Source of the DNA: JAJDUF01 sp965238265
GTDB lineage: Bacteria > Chloroflexota > UBA11872 > UBA12225 > JAJDUF01
Assembly (NCBI GenBank): GCA_965238265.1
Contig: OZ250185.1
Location: 868,001-932,000, forward strand
DNA: 64,000 bases
Direction of reading: 5' to 3'
Both the position numbers and the translations under genes were made by a program. Below are positions 8,705 to 17,450 of this stretch, piece after piece. The notes under the pieces are model-generated. The model did not search any database and had not been told where the DNA came from. It was given only the letters and a program-made list of their open reading frames with translations. The stretch's first letter is position 1. Each line of letters begins with the position of its first letter.

Positions 8705-9085
8705 GTGCTACCGCCGTTGACCCCGGTCTCAACTTCTTTGGTGCAAATGTTGAGGACCGCTAAATCGGTCAAAACTTATCCTGAACGGGACCGCGCTTTG
8801 CGGATCGTCGCAGAGACTGCGGTGGAAAAAGGAAACTATGACGTGGCCATCAAGGCAGGGGCAGCAAGTCCCACTCGCGCCGCGCGCTCCAAGACATTAA
8901 TATTTGTGGCCATTTGCGCCGCTAAAGAAGGACTTTTCGAACTGGCGATAGAAGCCGCTGACAAGATACCACTTCGCAGCGTTCATGATAGTACGAAACT
9001 CGATATCTTAACTATGACAAGCGAGCAGGAGAACTCTGAATCAATCCAGGCGATTGGTACCCCAGTATCTGCGGACTGTCGCTGA
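8705..9085 (+). CDS. Short alpha-helical repeat protein, possibly a fragment
   Basis: A 126-residue reading frame with a GTG start (an alternative ATG is at 8747). Residues 28-105 form two copies of a helix-turn-helix pattern, ALRIVAETAVEKGNYDVAI and then LIFVAICAAKEGLFELAI, spaced about 40 residues apart as in TPR/PPR-like solenoids. Such repeats usually come in longer arrays, so this may be the surviving part of a larger protein. The tail after residue 105 is unlike the repeats and runs straight into a truncated acetyltransferase. DNA composition is AT-richer than the window. No ribosome binding site stands out. Function unknown. Confidence 0.45.
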   Translation: MLPPLTPVSTSLVQMLRTAKSVKTYPERDRALRIVAETAVEKGNYDVAIKAGAASPTRAARSKTLIFVAICAAKEGLFELAIEAADKIPLRSVHDSTKLDILTMTSEQENSESIQAIGTPVSADCR

Positions 9086-9099
9086 TTCGTCGCCGGCAT

Positions 9100-9477
9100 G
9101 TGCGTTGCAGCTTCTCCCCGACGTCCCGTGCGCTACTGCAGGGGTCTACAGCAGGCACTGAGGCAATGTTCCTCATGATGCACCGGGCCTTCGAGCTTGG
9201 GTACCGGCGTTATGAATGGAAGTGCCATGCGCTGAATGCGGCGTCGCGCCGGGCGGCACAGCGTCTCGGGCTGTCATTCGAAGGTGTCTTTCGACAGGCC
9301 AAAGTTGTCAAGGGACGCAACCGTGATACGGCCTGGTATGCCGCAATTGACACGGAATGGCCCCAACTCAAGGAGGCCTTCCAGCGATGGCTAGACCCGG
9401 CGAATTTCGATAGCGAAGGACAGCAAAGAAGCCGGCTATCCGATCTGACCGCCTCCGTGTTGAAACGGCGGGGCTGA
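9100..9477 (+). pseudogene. GNAT (RimJ/RimL-type) acetyltransferase, 5'-truncated
   Basis: The frame encodes the C-terminal half of a GNAT N-acetyltransferase. TEAMFLMMHRAFELGYRRYEW, CHALNAASRRAAQRLGL, FEGVFRQAKVVKGRNRDTAW and a final helical tail are family landmarks in their normal order. About 100 N-terminal residues, including the first beta strands of the acetyl-CoA fold, are absent; a stop in the same frame at 9037 closes it upstream. The frame begins right after the AT-rich helical-repeat gene, so the junction near 9050-9100 may be where incoming DNA replaced the front of this gene. Unlikely to be functional. Confidence 0.65.
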
Positions 9478-9522
9478 GACCACCTTCGACCGTCGCGGCG
9501 GCAGGCCGATAAGGCGGCCATC

Positions 9523-10725
9523 CTAACCCGAAGACCGGGGCAGGTTGGCTAGGCGCGCGGTGGCCCGGCGGAGGGTTTCCATGCGCTTGGGGAACGAGAA
9601 GCGCACGCGCTGACGACCCGGCCGGTGGTGGTCGGGGCGGTCGGGCGCTGGCGGTGGATAGAAGCTCGTGCCCGGCACGACGGCCAGCCCCCGCTCGCGT
9701 ACCAGATACTGGGCCAAGGCAACGTCGTTCGCAAAATCGAACCGGCTGATGTCGGCCATGATGTAGTAGGCGCCGGCCGGGGGCTGACACCCAAATCCCG
9801 CAGCCCGCAGGGAGGCCACCAGGTAATCGCGTCGCTGGCGATACTCGGACAGATAGGCGCGGTAGTACGAGTCGGGCAGACCGAGCGCGGCGACCGCCGC
9901 GGCCTGCAACGGAGCCGGCGCTCCGACGGTCAGGAAGTCGTGGACTTTGCGGATGGCGTCGGTCAGGGGCGGTGGCGCCACCGCATACCCTACCCGCCAG
10001 CCCGTCACGCTGTACGACTTGCCGATGCTACTGATGGTCACCGTGCGCTCGCGTAAGCCCGGCAGCGCCGCCAGGTAGACGTGCTGCCCCTCATAGACCA
10101 GGTGCTCGTAGATCTCGTCGGTGATGGCCAGCGCGTTCCAGCGCTCGCACAGGCGCCCGATCAACTCTAGCTCGTCGCGGCTGAACACCTTGCCGGTGGG
10201 GTTGTTGGGCGTGTTGATAACGACCGCGCGCGTGTGCTCGCCAAACGCAGCACTCAACTCGTCGGGATCGAGGCGCCAATCCGGTTCGTGGAGGGTGACA
10301 AAGCGGGGGCTGGCGCCGGCGAGCACGGTATCCGGCCAGTAGTTCTCGTAGAACGGCTGGAAGATGACGACCTCGTCACCCGGATTGACCGTCGCCAAGA
10401 GCGTCGCGATCATGGCCTCCGTCGCGCCGCAGGTCACGGTGACTTCGCGGTCAGGATCAACGACCAGCCCCGTCGTGCGGGCCAGCTTGTCGGCGACGGC
10501 AGCCCGCAACGCCGGTGCTCCCCAGGTCACGCTGTACTGGTTGATGTCGCCGCGAATGGCGGCAATGGCGGCCGCTTTGATCTCATCGGGCGCCGGAAAG
10601 TCGGGAAACCCTTGCGCCAGATTGATGCCATCGTCGGGATGGTAGAGGGCGATGAGACGGCTCATCTCGCGGATGACCGACTCGGTGAAGTGCTGCGTGC
10701 GGTCAGCGACGTTCGGCGTAGCCAT
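9523..10725 (-). CDS. PLP-dependent class I/II aminotransferase
   Basis: A 400-residue fold-type I aminotransferase that moves an amino group between an amino acid and a 2-oxo acid using pyridoxal phosphate. The opening INLAQGFPDFPAP is typical of the kynurenine/methionine aminotransferase subgroup (YbdL, KAT/GTK). Other landmarks are CGATEAM for the phosphate site, INTPNNPTGKV with the invariant Asn, ITDEIYEHL, the Schiff-base lysine in SSIGKSYSVTGWRVGY near residue 240, and the substrate-carboxylate arginine in VRFSFP near the end. It stands alone on the minus strand, so the pathway is not given by context. Confidence 0.85.
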   Translation of the reverse strand: MATPNVADRTQHFTESVIREMSRLIALYHPDDGINLAQGFPDFPAPDEIKAAAIAAIRGDINQYSVTWGAPALRAAVADKLARTTGLVVDPDREVTVTCGATEAMIATLLATVNPGDEVVIFQPFYENYWPDTVLAGASPRFVTLHEPDWRLDPDELSAAFGEHTRAVVINTPNNPTGKVFSRDELELIGRLCERWNALAITDEIYEHLVYEGQHVYLAALPGLRERTVTISSIGKSYSVTGWRVGYAVAPPPLTDAIRKVHDFLTVGAPAPLQAAAVAALGLPDSYYRAYLSEYRQRRDYLVASLRAAGFGCQPPAGAYYIMADISRFDFANDVALAQYLVRERGLAVVPGTSFYPPPAPDRPDHHRPGRQRVRFSFPKRMETLRRATARLANLPRSSG

Positions 10726-10848
10726 AGCTGGGCTGGATTGTAGCGCAACCGACGGAGGGTGTGGCGGGTCGGCGGCGGCGGCGAGGGGGCCGGCTGACAG
10801 GGGGAGGTATGGACAGGATAGACAGGATGAGGGAGGAAGGGGGTGTTG

Positions 10849-10900
10849 CCCTCACCCCGGCCCTCTCCCCGTGGGAGAGGGGGGCGGGGGGGGTGAGGCC
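10849..10900. repeat. Dispersed CCCTCACCCCGG palindrome
   Basis: CCCTCACCCCGGCCCTCTCC, a short loop, then an imperfect complement running GGGAGAGG to GGGTGAGG. The same element is at 56695-56731 and, as a perfect hairpin, at 61259-61302. Just before it, at 10811-10830, is a 20-nt sequence whose complement occurs again at about 19014-19033. Confidence 0.7.
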
Positions 10901-10907
10901 CGTAGGG

Positions 10908-11912
10908 TTACAGCGCGGCAACGGCCTCGTCAACCATGTCGAAGACGGTCCGCCGTGGGTTGTAGCCCCACGTGTCCTGAGCTTTCGCGGAGCTGTGGTA
11001 CCAGGCGGCTCGTGCTATCGGCAGGCACGCCCGCACATAGCCCAGGCCTAGCTCGGCTGCGATGTACCGCACCAGCTCATCGAGGGAGAAGGGCGCTGCG
11101 CCACTGAGGTTGAACGCCTCCCCAACCGCAGCGGGCGCGTCCAACACCTGCATACAGCCCGCTGCGATGTCACGGGCATCCGCCCATTGCCGCACTTCCG
11201 GGCGGCCGTCGCGGGCGGCCAGCACGACTAACTGCTCGGTGCCGTTGTCGAGGCCCCTGAGAATCGCCAACGACTCGGCTTGCTCCGACGTGAGACTGGG
11301 CACACGGGCCAGTTGGTCGGTGGCGGCGCGCAGGAAGAGCCAGCGGGCAAACGTGCTCGTGGGAGTGACCAGCTCGTGCGCGTCCGCGGTGGCTCCAAAC
11401 CGCAGGATCGTGACCGGAATAGCGTAGCCGCGCCAGAAGGACAGGCACAGCTCCTCGGCGCTCACCTTGCTGGCGCCGTAGACCGTCCCTGGGACCCGCG
11501 GATGCGCCTCGTCTATGGGCAGGTAGCAAGCGCCGTGTGTGCCGCCGCGGAAATACACCGCGTCGCTGCTGGCGTAGACGAAGCGCCGGAGGCCCGGGGC
11601 GTGGTCGCGCACCGCCATCAGGAGGTTGAAGGTGCCCCGGACGTTGTATTCGAAGAATTCCTCGTCCGTGTTTCCGCGCGAGGTCAGCGCCCCGCCCAGG
11701 TGATACACCGCCGCGACGCCGCACGCCGCCGCCGTCATCGCTTCCGGCGACTCCAGCCGCCCAATGACCCGCTCGACGCCGGGAAGGTCAAGCGCCGCGG
11801 CCCGCGGATCACCGGGCACTACGAGGGCACGCACGGTATGCCCGGCCCGGACGAGTACACGTGTCAGATGGGAGCCGATACGACCCGTGGCGCCTGTGAC
11901 GAGAATGAGCAT
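10908..11912 (-). CDS. NAD-dependent epimerase/dehydratase (extended SDR)
   Basis: A 334-residue extended short-chain dehydrogenase probably acting on a nucleotide sugar or similar polyol. The nucleotide-binding motif TGATGRIGSHL is at residues 6-16, the catalytic serine lies in VYASSDAVY, and the YxxxK pair is in VYGASK near 145-150. A region after residue 190 forms the variable substrate domain. It lies downstream of nothing obviously related: a DUF2283 gene precedes it on the same strand after 53 nt. Specific substrate not determinable. Confidence 0.8.
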   Translation of the reverse strand: MLILVTGATGRIGSHLTRVLVRAGHTVRALVVPGDPRAAALDLPGVERVIGRLESPEAMTAAACGVAAVYHLGGALTSRGNTDEEFFEYNVRGTFNLLMAVRDHAPGLRRFVYASSDAVYFRGGTHGACYLPIDEAHPRVPGTVYGASKVSAEELCLSFWRGYAIPVTILRFGATADAHELVTPTSTFARWLFLRAATDQLARVPSLTSEQAESLAILRGLDNGTEQLVVLAARDGRPEVRQWADARDIAAGCMQVLDAPAAVGEAFNLSGAAPFSLDELVRYIAAELGLGYVRACLPIARAAWYHSSAKAQDTWGYNPRRTVFDMVDEAVAAL

Positions 11913-11965
11913 CAGGAGACGGCCCTTTCCACTAGGATGTCAGCGGTGAACAGTGTTTGGCTTTC

Positions 11966-12199
11966 CTAGCGCGGGCTGGCTAGTGGCGCCTCCGGCTCGC
12001 CGTCAAGCGGCAAGGCCACCGTTTCGACGTGCCGCAGGTCCAGCTTCCGAGAGGCGTGTTCGATATCAATTCCGACAACGTCGCCAGCTTCATCGAAGTC
12101 AATGACGAGGTTATCGGCAACCTCGTGGGAATCGGCGCTTGGCCGCTCATTCAACTCGATATACAGCGAGTCGGTCTCGGGGTAGTAGTGGAGCTTCAT
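11966..12199 (-). CDS. DUF2283 domain protein
   Basis: A 77-residue protein of the DUF2283 family, recognised from YYPETDSLYIEL near the start, VADNLVIDFDEAGDVVGIDIEHAS in the middle and a trailing variable tail. These small beta-rich proteins often accompany a DUF4258 partner and have been proposed as antitoxin-like; no partner gene is visible here. The start codon is preceded, on the minus strand, by a short inverted relative of the CACAGAG repeat (12204-12225), which probably contributes its leader. Confidence 0.75.
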   Translation of the reverse strand: MKLHYYPETDSLYIELNERPSADSHEVADNLVIDFDEAGDVVGIDIEHASRKLDLRHVETVALPLDGEPEAPLASPR

Positions 12200-12238
12200 C
12201 GATTCTACTCTGTGCGCTCTGTGGCAAGTCCCCGGCAG

Positions 12239-13279
12239 CTATGGCCGTGACGCGAGGCCGGCGATGAGGGTGTCCAGGTGCATGACGAACTCGAGGGTCA
12301 CTTCGATGTGTGCGCCCAGTGTCGTATAGCGGGGCCAGTGCCAGTGCCCTGCCGGTTGCTGGGTTCGCACGTACCAGTCGCCCATGCGGTAGGTCCAGTG
12401 CAGGTACGCCGCTTCGCCGGTGATCTGGTACAGCAACGCACTGCCCCAGCTACTCTTGCATACCTGCGGATACTTGAACTGGTGCTCGGTCGCACTCATC
12501 GAGAACGCCTGGTACCGGCGGGCGAGGGCGAGGTACTCCTCGCGCGGCTCGACCAAGTAGAGCCGGCACAGAAAGCCCGCTGCAATGCCGCCAATCGTCC
12601 AGCGCTGCGCCCGGTCCGCCTGGTTCTCCACGAGATAGGCCGCCCGCTGCTCGGCGGGGAACTCGCGGATGGGAGCCTGCTCGGCGCGGGACCAGGCGTA
12701 GTAAAAACGCTGGGGTAGCTCCTCCTGCGCTTCATAGAGGGCGTGCAGGTACCGATACACGCCCCGCGCCGGTTCGAGGGCGCCGGTCTGGAGGCAGGCA
12801 AACCCCGGCCCGCACGTGTAGGGCAGGTCCATGTAGTCACTCTTACTGCCGTCGGCGAGGCGGTCGTTGGCGAAGCCGCCCGAACGCGGATCGCGCCAGG
12901 AAAGGAGGTCGGGTAGCAGCCCATAGCTCAGGTCGTATTGCAGCGCCAGGTGCGCGCCGACGATCAACGCGGAGTTGCGGTAGGCATACGCATCGTCGAA
13001 GAGACGATACGGCCCCTCGATCCGGCCGTCGGAGGTGAGCATGTGGCGCCTGATCCAGCCGCAGACGGCGCTGGCAGCGGCCATCTCGCCGGTCACGGCA
13101 AAGGTCCAGGGTGCGCGGTAGAAGTGATAGCCCTGCTCGGGATTGCCGAGCGATCCGTCGTCGTGGAGCTGTCGGAGCAGCCACGCGACGCCCCGGCGTT
13201 GGGCGGCGCGGTAGGCTTGGAGCTTTTCCTGCTTTGCCGGTGCCGCCGACTGATCGTTTGGCATCACACTGACCTTCAT
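12239..13279 (-). CDS. Predicted alpha/alpha-toroid protein, function unknown
   Basis: A 346-residue protein without a firm family. The recurrent helix pairs, ending in segments such as GVAWLLRQLHDDGSLG, WFVRTQQPAGHW-like repeats and GGIAAGFLCRLYLV, resemble terpene cyclase/prenyltransferase or glycosidase-type alpha/alpha toroids. No DxDD or QW-box cyclase motif is present, so it is not a squalene-hopene cyclase. No signal peptide. A second ATG at 13264 (MPNDQ) is an equally possible start. It sits between a DUF2283 gene and a phosphotriesterase-like gene, all on the minus strand. It may be a small-molecule lyase or a sugar-binding protein; neither is shown. Confidence 0.6.
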   Translation of the reverse strand: MKVSVMPNDQSAAPAKQEKLQAYRAAQRRGVAWLLRQLHDDGSLGNPEQGYHFYRAPWTFAVTGEMAAASAVCGWIRRHMLTSDGRIEGPYRLFDDAYAYRNSALIVGAHLALQYDLSYGLLPDLLSWRDPRSGGFANDRLADGSKSDYMDLPYTCGPGFACLQTGALEPARGVYRYLHALYEAQEELPQRFYYAWSRAEQAPIREFPAEQRAAYLVENQADRAQRWTIGGIAAGFLCRLYLVEPREEYLALARRYQAFSMSATEHQFKYPQVCKSSWGSALLYQITGEAAYLHWTYRMGDWYVRTQQPAGHWHWPRYTTLGAHIEVTLEFVMHLDTLIAGLASRP

Positions 13280-13320
13280 CGGATTGTACGCCTATACCGT
13301 GAGAACGCCCGCTCCGGTCT

Positions 13321-13387
13321 CGTCACTGCGGCGGAAGCCGCAGTCCAGCCCCCGGCCACTGGATTGCGGCTTTCGCCGCAATGACGG
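13321..13387. repeat. Paired inverted copies of the GGATTGCGG..CCGCAATGACGG palindrome
   Basis: Two 26-28-bp palindromes, 13321-13346 and 13360-13387, separated by CCCCCGGCC-type sequence. They are related to the copies at 8139, 15799, 17685, 20692, 22966, 46793 and 58014. Confidence 0.75.
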
Positions 13388-13426
13388 AATGGGTGGAGAC
13401 GGATGCAGTATCACTACCACTTGGTA

Positions 13427-14353
13427 TCAGAAAGTCAACACCCGGCGCGGGTTCTCCACCAACATCGTCCTGACGTCGGCCTCGGTCAGGCCCGCTGCGT
13501 GCAGCAGGGGAACAAACTCGCGTAGCAAGTAATCGTAGCCATGCCCGCCGTGCCAGTGCAAGAGGGTGGTCCGGCAAATATCCATCGAAATCAGCAACTG
13601 GTCGAGGTGCCCGGCTCGGACCAAGCTCGCAACGGTGCGGACGCGCTGGTGCTCCGGCTGCATGCCGGCGCCGGACGGCCAGCCGACGTGATCTATCTGC
13701 ACGTAGACGCCGGTCGCGGCGATGGCTTGCTCCAGGCGAATGTCGCGCCGCTCCCCAACGTGACCAATGATGATCCGGTCGGCCGGCACGCCCTCCTCGC
13801 GCAGCAGCGCCACTTGCTCCAACGCGAGGTCGCCGAAATGGGTGGTATGGGTCGTGATGGCGGCGCCGGTCGCCCGCTGCGCCCGTGCCCCGGCCCGAAA
13901 CACCCGTTCCTCGGCCGGCGTGATATGGCAGCGCTCCGTGCCTAGCTCGCCGATAATCCCCGGCTTGACCCCGGTGCCGTCGGCGCCGTCGGCAAACTCG
14001 CGAATGATCTGATCGGCAAGCTGATTGGTGCTCAACTCGTAGATTTCACGCGGATAGACCCGCTCGCGGTACCAGCCCGCACCCATGATGAGGTGCAGGC
14101 CGGTGGCTGCGGCCAGCCGCCGCAGGCCCGCGGGGTTGCGGCCGGCCCCGCCCGTGGTCACGTCCACCACGGCGTTACCGCCGGCCTCGCGGTACCGCGC
14201 CAACTCCTCCGCTTGCAACTCCTCATCGTCGAGGATGCCGGTGTAGGTGGTACAGCCACCGGCAGCCCAGAGATCACAGAGGGTGTGCTCGTGCATCAGG
14301 GTGACGCCGAGCGTCTCCGGGTCAATGGGGCCAGTGACGGTCTGAATGGCCAT
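13427..14353 (-). CDS. Phosphotriesterase-family metal hydrolase (PHP-like)
   Basis: A 308-residue amidohydrolase-fold protein of the phosphotriesterase/PHP group; these hydrolyse phosphotriesters, lactones or related esters. Metal ligands are visible in order: HEH (His21, His23) in LMHEHTL, a glutamate in IIGELGTE where enzymes of the paraoxonase type have a carboxylated lysine, His in ITTHTTHFG, His in IIIGHVGE, and Asp in LISMDICR. The Glu in place of Lys places it with PHP rather than true phosphotriesterases, and lactonase activity is the commonest finding in that group. It precedes, on the same strand, nothing closer than the toroid protein. Confidence 0.8.
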   Translation of the reverse strand: MAIQTVTGPIDPETLGVTLMHEHTLCDLWAAGGCTTYTGILDDEELQAEELARYREAGGNAVVDVTTGGAGRNPAGLRRLAAATGLHLIMGAGWYRERVYPREIYELSTNQLADQIIREFADGADGTGVKPGIIGELGTERCHITPAEERVFRAGARAQRATGAAITTHTTHFGDLALEQVALLREEGVPADRIIIGHVGERRDIRLEQAIAATGVYVQIDHVGWPSGAGMQPEHQRVRTVASLVRAGHLDQLLISMDICRTTLLHWHGGHGYDYLLREFVPLLHAAGLTEADVRTMLVENPRRVLTF

Positions 14354-14365
14354 AGCTCCTATCCC

Positions 14366-15754
14366 TCAAACCGGCTGTGCCGCTGCCGGTTGCGCCCGCA
14401 GGAGCGCCGGCGCTGCGGCCGCAATCGCCGGCCGGCACTCGGCCAATACGGCACGCAACTCGCTGGCCAGCAGGTCAATCTCCGCCTCGGCCATGATCGT
14501 CGAGACGGCCAGAATCCCGGTGGCCTTGATGCCGCGATTGAGCAGCGCCAGGTAGATCAGCCGCTGTATCTCTTTGGCACCGGCCGCGGCGGCTGGATCG
14601 GCGGCTTGCTGCCGGGGCAGTTCGAGCGACACCAGCGAGGCGACAACGTTCACCTCGAATGCCAGGCCGCAGTCGGCGACCACGGCGGCGAGCCGGTCAC
14701 GGAGGTATCCGCCGAGGGCGGCAATCCGGGCAAAGGCATCGGGCGTGAGTAGCTCTAGGGAGACCAGCCCGGCCGCCATCGTGAGCGGATTGCCGTTGAA
14801 GGTGCCGGCGTGGGGAACCAGCGGTGGATCGCCAGCGGCAAACAGGTCCATAATGTCGGCCCGGCCCCCGAACGCGCCCACCGGCAGCCCGCCACCGACG
14901 ATCTTGCCCATCGCCGTGAGGTCCGGCACCACCCCATAGTAATCCTGGGCGCCACCCCGAGCGAGGCGCAGCGTAATCACCTCGTCGAAGATGAGCAGCA
15001 CGTCATTGTCGCGTGTCACCTCGCGCAAGTACGCGAGATACCTTGGCGAGGGCAGGTGCAGCCCACCACGAGTCACGACCGGGTTGACCAATACGGCCGC
15101 CAGCTCGTGCCGATGCTGCGTAATGAGCCGGTGGGCAGCGTCCCGGTCGTCGAAGGGCATCGTGAGCACGTTCTCGGCCATGCTGCGCGGCACGCCACGG
15201 GAAGTCGGCGACGGTCGCGCGGTAGGCACTGTGCCATTCGCGCTATCCGCGCCATCGAACTCGACGCCCTCGTAGCTCCCGTGATAGGCGCTATCCATTT
15301 TGACGATCCGGTCGCGGCCGGTACACGCTCGCGCGGCCTTGATAGCGTTCATGTTGGCCTCGGTACCGGAGTTGCAAAAACGCACCCGCTCCAGGGAAGG
15401 CACTCGCTCGCACAGCAGCCGGGCGAGCCGTGCCTGCGAGGCCTGCGGGGCGTTCCAGCCGGTGCCACGGGCGGCTTGCCGCTGGATGGCCCGGACCAGT
15501 GCGGGGTGGGCGTGGCCGTGGATGAGGGAGGTGGCGTTGTTCGTGAAGTCGAGCAGCCGGTTGTCATCCACGTCGTAGAGATAGCTGCCCGCACCGTGGG
15601 CCATGTAGGTGGGATAGGGAGCAAACAGCGTGCCGGTGCGCGTATCGCCGCCGGGCAGCCAGGCTTGGGCGCGCTCGTGCAGCTCACGCGACCGTGGCGT
15701 GCGGCGGCGGTACTCCCTCTCGATGCGTTGGCGTAGCTCGTCCAAGGCCATCAT
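14366..15754 (-). CDS. GSAM-like class III aminotransferase/aminomutase
   Basis: A 462-residue class III PLP enzyme related to glutamate-1-semialdehyde 2,1-aminomutase. Landmarks are GGDTRTGTLFAPYPTYM near the N-terminus, FCNSGTEANMNAIKAAR, LIFDEVITLRL with the invariant Asp, and the PLP lysine in MGKIVGGGLPVGAFGG. A usual aminomutase feature, a HemL-like genomic setting, is missing, and such HemL paralogues in heterotrophs often act on other amino acids. I start at ATG 15754 because AGGAG lies just upstream; an in-frame extension to 15832 would translate a palindromic repeat and is rejected. The phosphotriesterase-like gene follows 12 nt downstream, suggesting an operon. Confidence 0.8.
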   Translation of the reverse strand: MMALDELRQRIEREYRRRTPRSRELHERAQAWLPGGDTRTGTLFAPYPTYMAHGAGSYLYDVDDNRLLDFTNNATSLIHGHAHPALVRAIQRQAARGTGWNAPQASQARLARLLCERVPSLERVRFCNSGTEANMNAIKAARACTGRDRIVKMDSAYHGSYEGVEFDGADSANGTVPTARPSPTSRGVPRSMAENVLTMPFDDRDAAHRLITQHRHELAAVLVNPVVTRGGLHLPSPRYLAYLREVTRDNDVLLIFDEVITLRLARGGAQDYYGVVPDLTAMGKIVGGGLPVGAFGGRADIMDLFAAGDPPLVPHAGTFNGNPLTMAAGLVSLELLTPDAFARIAALGGYLRDRLAAVVADCGLAFEVNVVASLVSLELPRQQAADPAAAAGAKEIQRLIYLALLNRGIKATGILAVSTIMAEAEIDLLASELRAVLAECRPAIAAAAPALLRAQPAAAQPV

Positions 15755-15798
15755 GGTCTCTCTCCTGCCGTCATTCTCGCATTCCTCATTCCCGCCAC

Positions 15799-15826
15799 TG
15801 GATTGCGGCTTTCGCCGCAATGACGG
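15799..15826. repeat. GGATTGCGG..CCGCAATGACGG palindrome
   Basis: CACTGGATTGCGGCTTTCG followed by the complementary arm CCGCAATGACGG, upstream of the aminotransferase start. Confidence 0.75.
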
Positions 15827-15912
15827 CCGCACAACCTAGCGAAAGCCGGCGGCGTAGAACTGGCGAGCGCGGGGGGCAGGGCGGACGGGATACACGCAGC
15901 GAGGGTATCCCG

Positions 15913-16206
15913 TCAATCGCCGGTCAGCTTGAGGAACGCCGCCAGTGCTGCCAGGCCGGCGATCACGATGGTCGCCAGCCGCCAGGTCAGGGCATTGATC
16001 GCATTCGCCACGTCGGCCTTCGTTGCCAAGTGCGGCAGCGTGGCCTCGACACGTACCAGGTGTGTATCCAACTGTGCCACGTGCGTGCTCAACTGCTCCA
16101 GGCGCGTACCCAGCTGTGCCACGTGCGTACCCAGCCGCTCCAGGTGGTCGTCTACTCGTTCGCGCCAGGCCGCCGTTGCCGCGGCCGGCGTCTCAACTGC
16201 TGTCAT
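15913..16206 (-). CDS. Small coiled-coil protein with C-terminal membrane anchor
   Basis: A 97-residue protein of no named family. Residues 15-60 make heptad-like repeats (LGTHVAQLGTRLEQLSTHVAQL) typical of a coiled coil, and residues about 72-92 form a hydrophobic helix (LATIVIAGLAALAAFLKL) at the very C-terminus. The layout resembles tail-anchored CCDC90/DUF1640-like proteins, which oligomerise at a membrane. The DNA shows repeated GTGCCACGTGCGTAC-type units that encode the heptads, so the region may expand or contract. Minus strand, alone. Confidence 0.6.
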   Translation of the reverse strand: MTAVETPAAATAAWRERVDDHLERLGTHVAQLGTRLEQLSTHVAQLDTHLVRVEATLPHLATKADVANAINALTWRLATIVIAGLAALAAFLKLTGD

Positions 16207-16469
16207 CCTGCCGCTCCCTTTCTGCGCGTGGGCTGCGCTCGCACCAGGCCGGAAACACGCAACACGGTATCAGCCGGATGCCGCTAGGCGAGCGCCCCGG
16301 CACTGCGCCGCGCCACAGCCAGCAAGCCACCGGCGTTTCCCCTACCGTGAGTTCTCCCGATTGTATCATATATTTTGGAACATGCACAAATCAGAATTCC
16401 ATCAACAGCGGATTGTGCAGTCCTGGTAGGCGCGCTGCTTGGCAAGTGCAGACGTTTACCGGGGCAGCC

Positions 16470-17450
16470 TCAGGAGCTTGCAAAGCCGGCGGCGTAGAGC
16501 TGGCGGGCGCGCTGTACGAGGTCGGGGGTCAGGGCGGACGGGGCACACGCAACAGCGTTCGCGTTCAGCTCTTCCGACCCCATGATCCCCGTGACCATCG
16601 AGCCGACCGCCTCGAACGACAGCACAAACTGCATCGCCGCGGCCGCTAGGGAGGGCGCCGCATCGTCGCCGACGAGAAAGCTCAAGGCGTCGGCCTTCTG
16701 CACGATGTCTTGTAGCTGTGCTGCGGGGGTAGCGCGCCGGCGGTCATGCTGCTTGAACGGCTCGCGGCCGGCCCGCGCCGCGGCCACGACCGAGTCCAGG
16801 AGATAGCCGCCACCGAAGGGCGAGCGCGGCAGGAGTCCCGTGCCGTGCTGCTCGGCCAGCGGAAACAGCACGTCGAGCGGACTCTGGTCGAGCAGGCTGA
16901 ACGGGAACTCGACGACCTCAACGCCCTGCTCGCGGATGGCCGTCGCGGCGCCGCTCGCACCGTGCGAGACGCCCCACGAGCGGATTTTCCCGGCCTGTTG
17001 TAGCTCGCGCAGCGCCTCGAACGGCTCTGGTTGCTCCAAGACGTGATCCGGCGCGTCATGGAGCAGGTACACGTCAATGTAGTCGGTGTGGAGCCGACGC
17101 AAGCTCATTTCACAGGCTACTTTCAGGTAGTCGGGCGAGTGGTTCTGGTATTGCCAGTGCAGCACCGTCTGGGCGCCGTCAATGCCGGGGATATAGCCGG
17201 CCTTGGTGATATAGATGACATCATGCCGGTGCCGCTCAAAGGCTGCCCCTAGCAACACCTCCGAGCGACCGTTGCCGTAGGCGTCCGAGCAATCGTAGGT
17301 CGTAATCCCCAGGTCGAGGGCCTGGCGCAATAAGGTAACGGCATCCTCGGCCGCAATAGGCCCCCAGGAGAGGCCGCCGATCTCCCAAGTCCCAAAACAC
17401 AGCGCCGAGACCGGCAAACCGGTCCTGCCCAGCGTGCGCGTTTCCATCAC
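16470..17450 (-). CDS. Aldo/keto reductase family oxidoreductase
   Basis: A 326-residue TIM-barrel NADPH-dependent oxidoreductase acting on aldehydes or sugars. The catalytic tetrad is complete: Asp and Tyr in YDCSDAYGNG (about 52-61), Lys in YITKAGY (near 83), and His in VYLLHDAP (near 130). The insertion between strands and the SFGGGYLL-like segment place it in the large bacterial group that includes D-threo-aldose 1-dehydrogenase. A second member at 34638-35669 lacks the catalytic His. The gene is monocistronic. Confidence 0.85.
   Translation of the reverse strand: MMETRTLGRTGLPVSALCFGTWEIGGLSWGPIAAEDAVTLLRQALDLGITTYDCSDAYGNGRSEVLLGAAFERHRHDVIYITKAGYIPGIDGAQTVLHWQYQNHSPDYLKVACEMSLRRLHTDYIDVYLLHDAPDHVLEQPEPFEALRELQQAGKIRSWGVSHGASGAATAIREQGVEVVEFPFSLLDQSPLDVLFPLAEQHGTGLLPRSPFGGGYLLDSVVAAARAGREPFKQHDRRRATPAAQLQDIVQKADALSFLVGDDAAPSLAAAAMQFVLSFEAVGSMVTGIMGSEELNANAVACAPSALTPDLVQRARQLYAAGFASS

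Noticed and set aside
15755..15832. N-terminal extension of the GSAM-like aminotransferase
   Set aside because: The extra codons translate a dispersed palindrome and lack a ribosome binding site; ATG 15754 has AGGAG and fits the family.
16385..16432. A sixth copy of the covarying hairpin
   Set aside because: Only the right half (GGATTGTGCAGTCCTGG) and a 5-bp TGCAC/GTGCA match exist; the left arm does not pair. At best a decayed copy.
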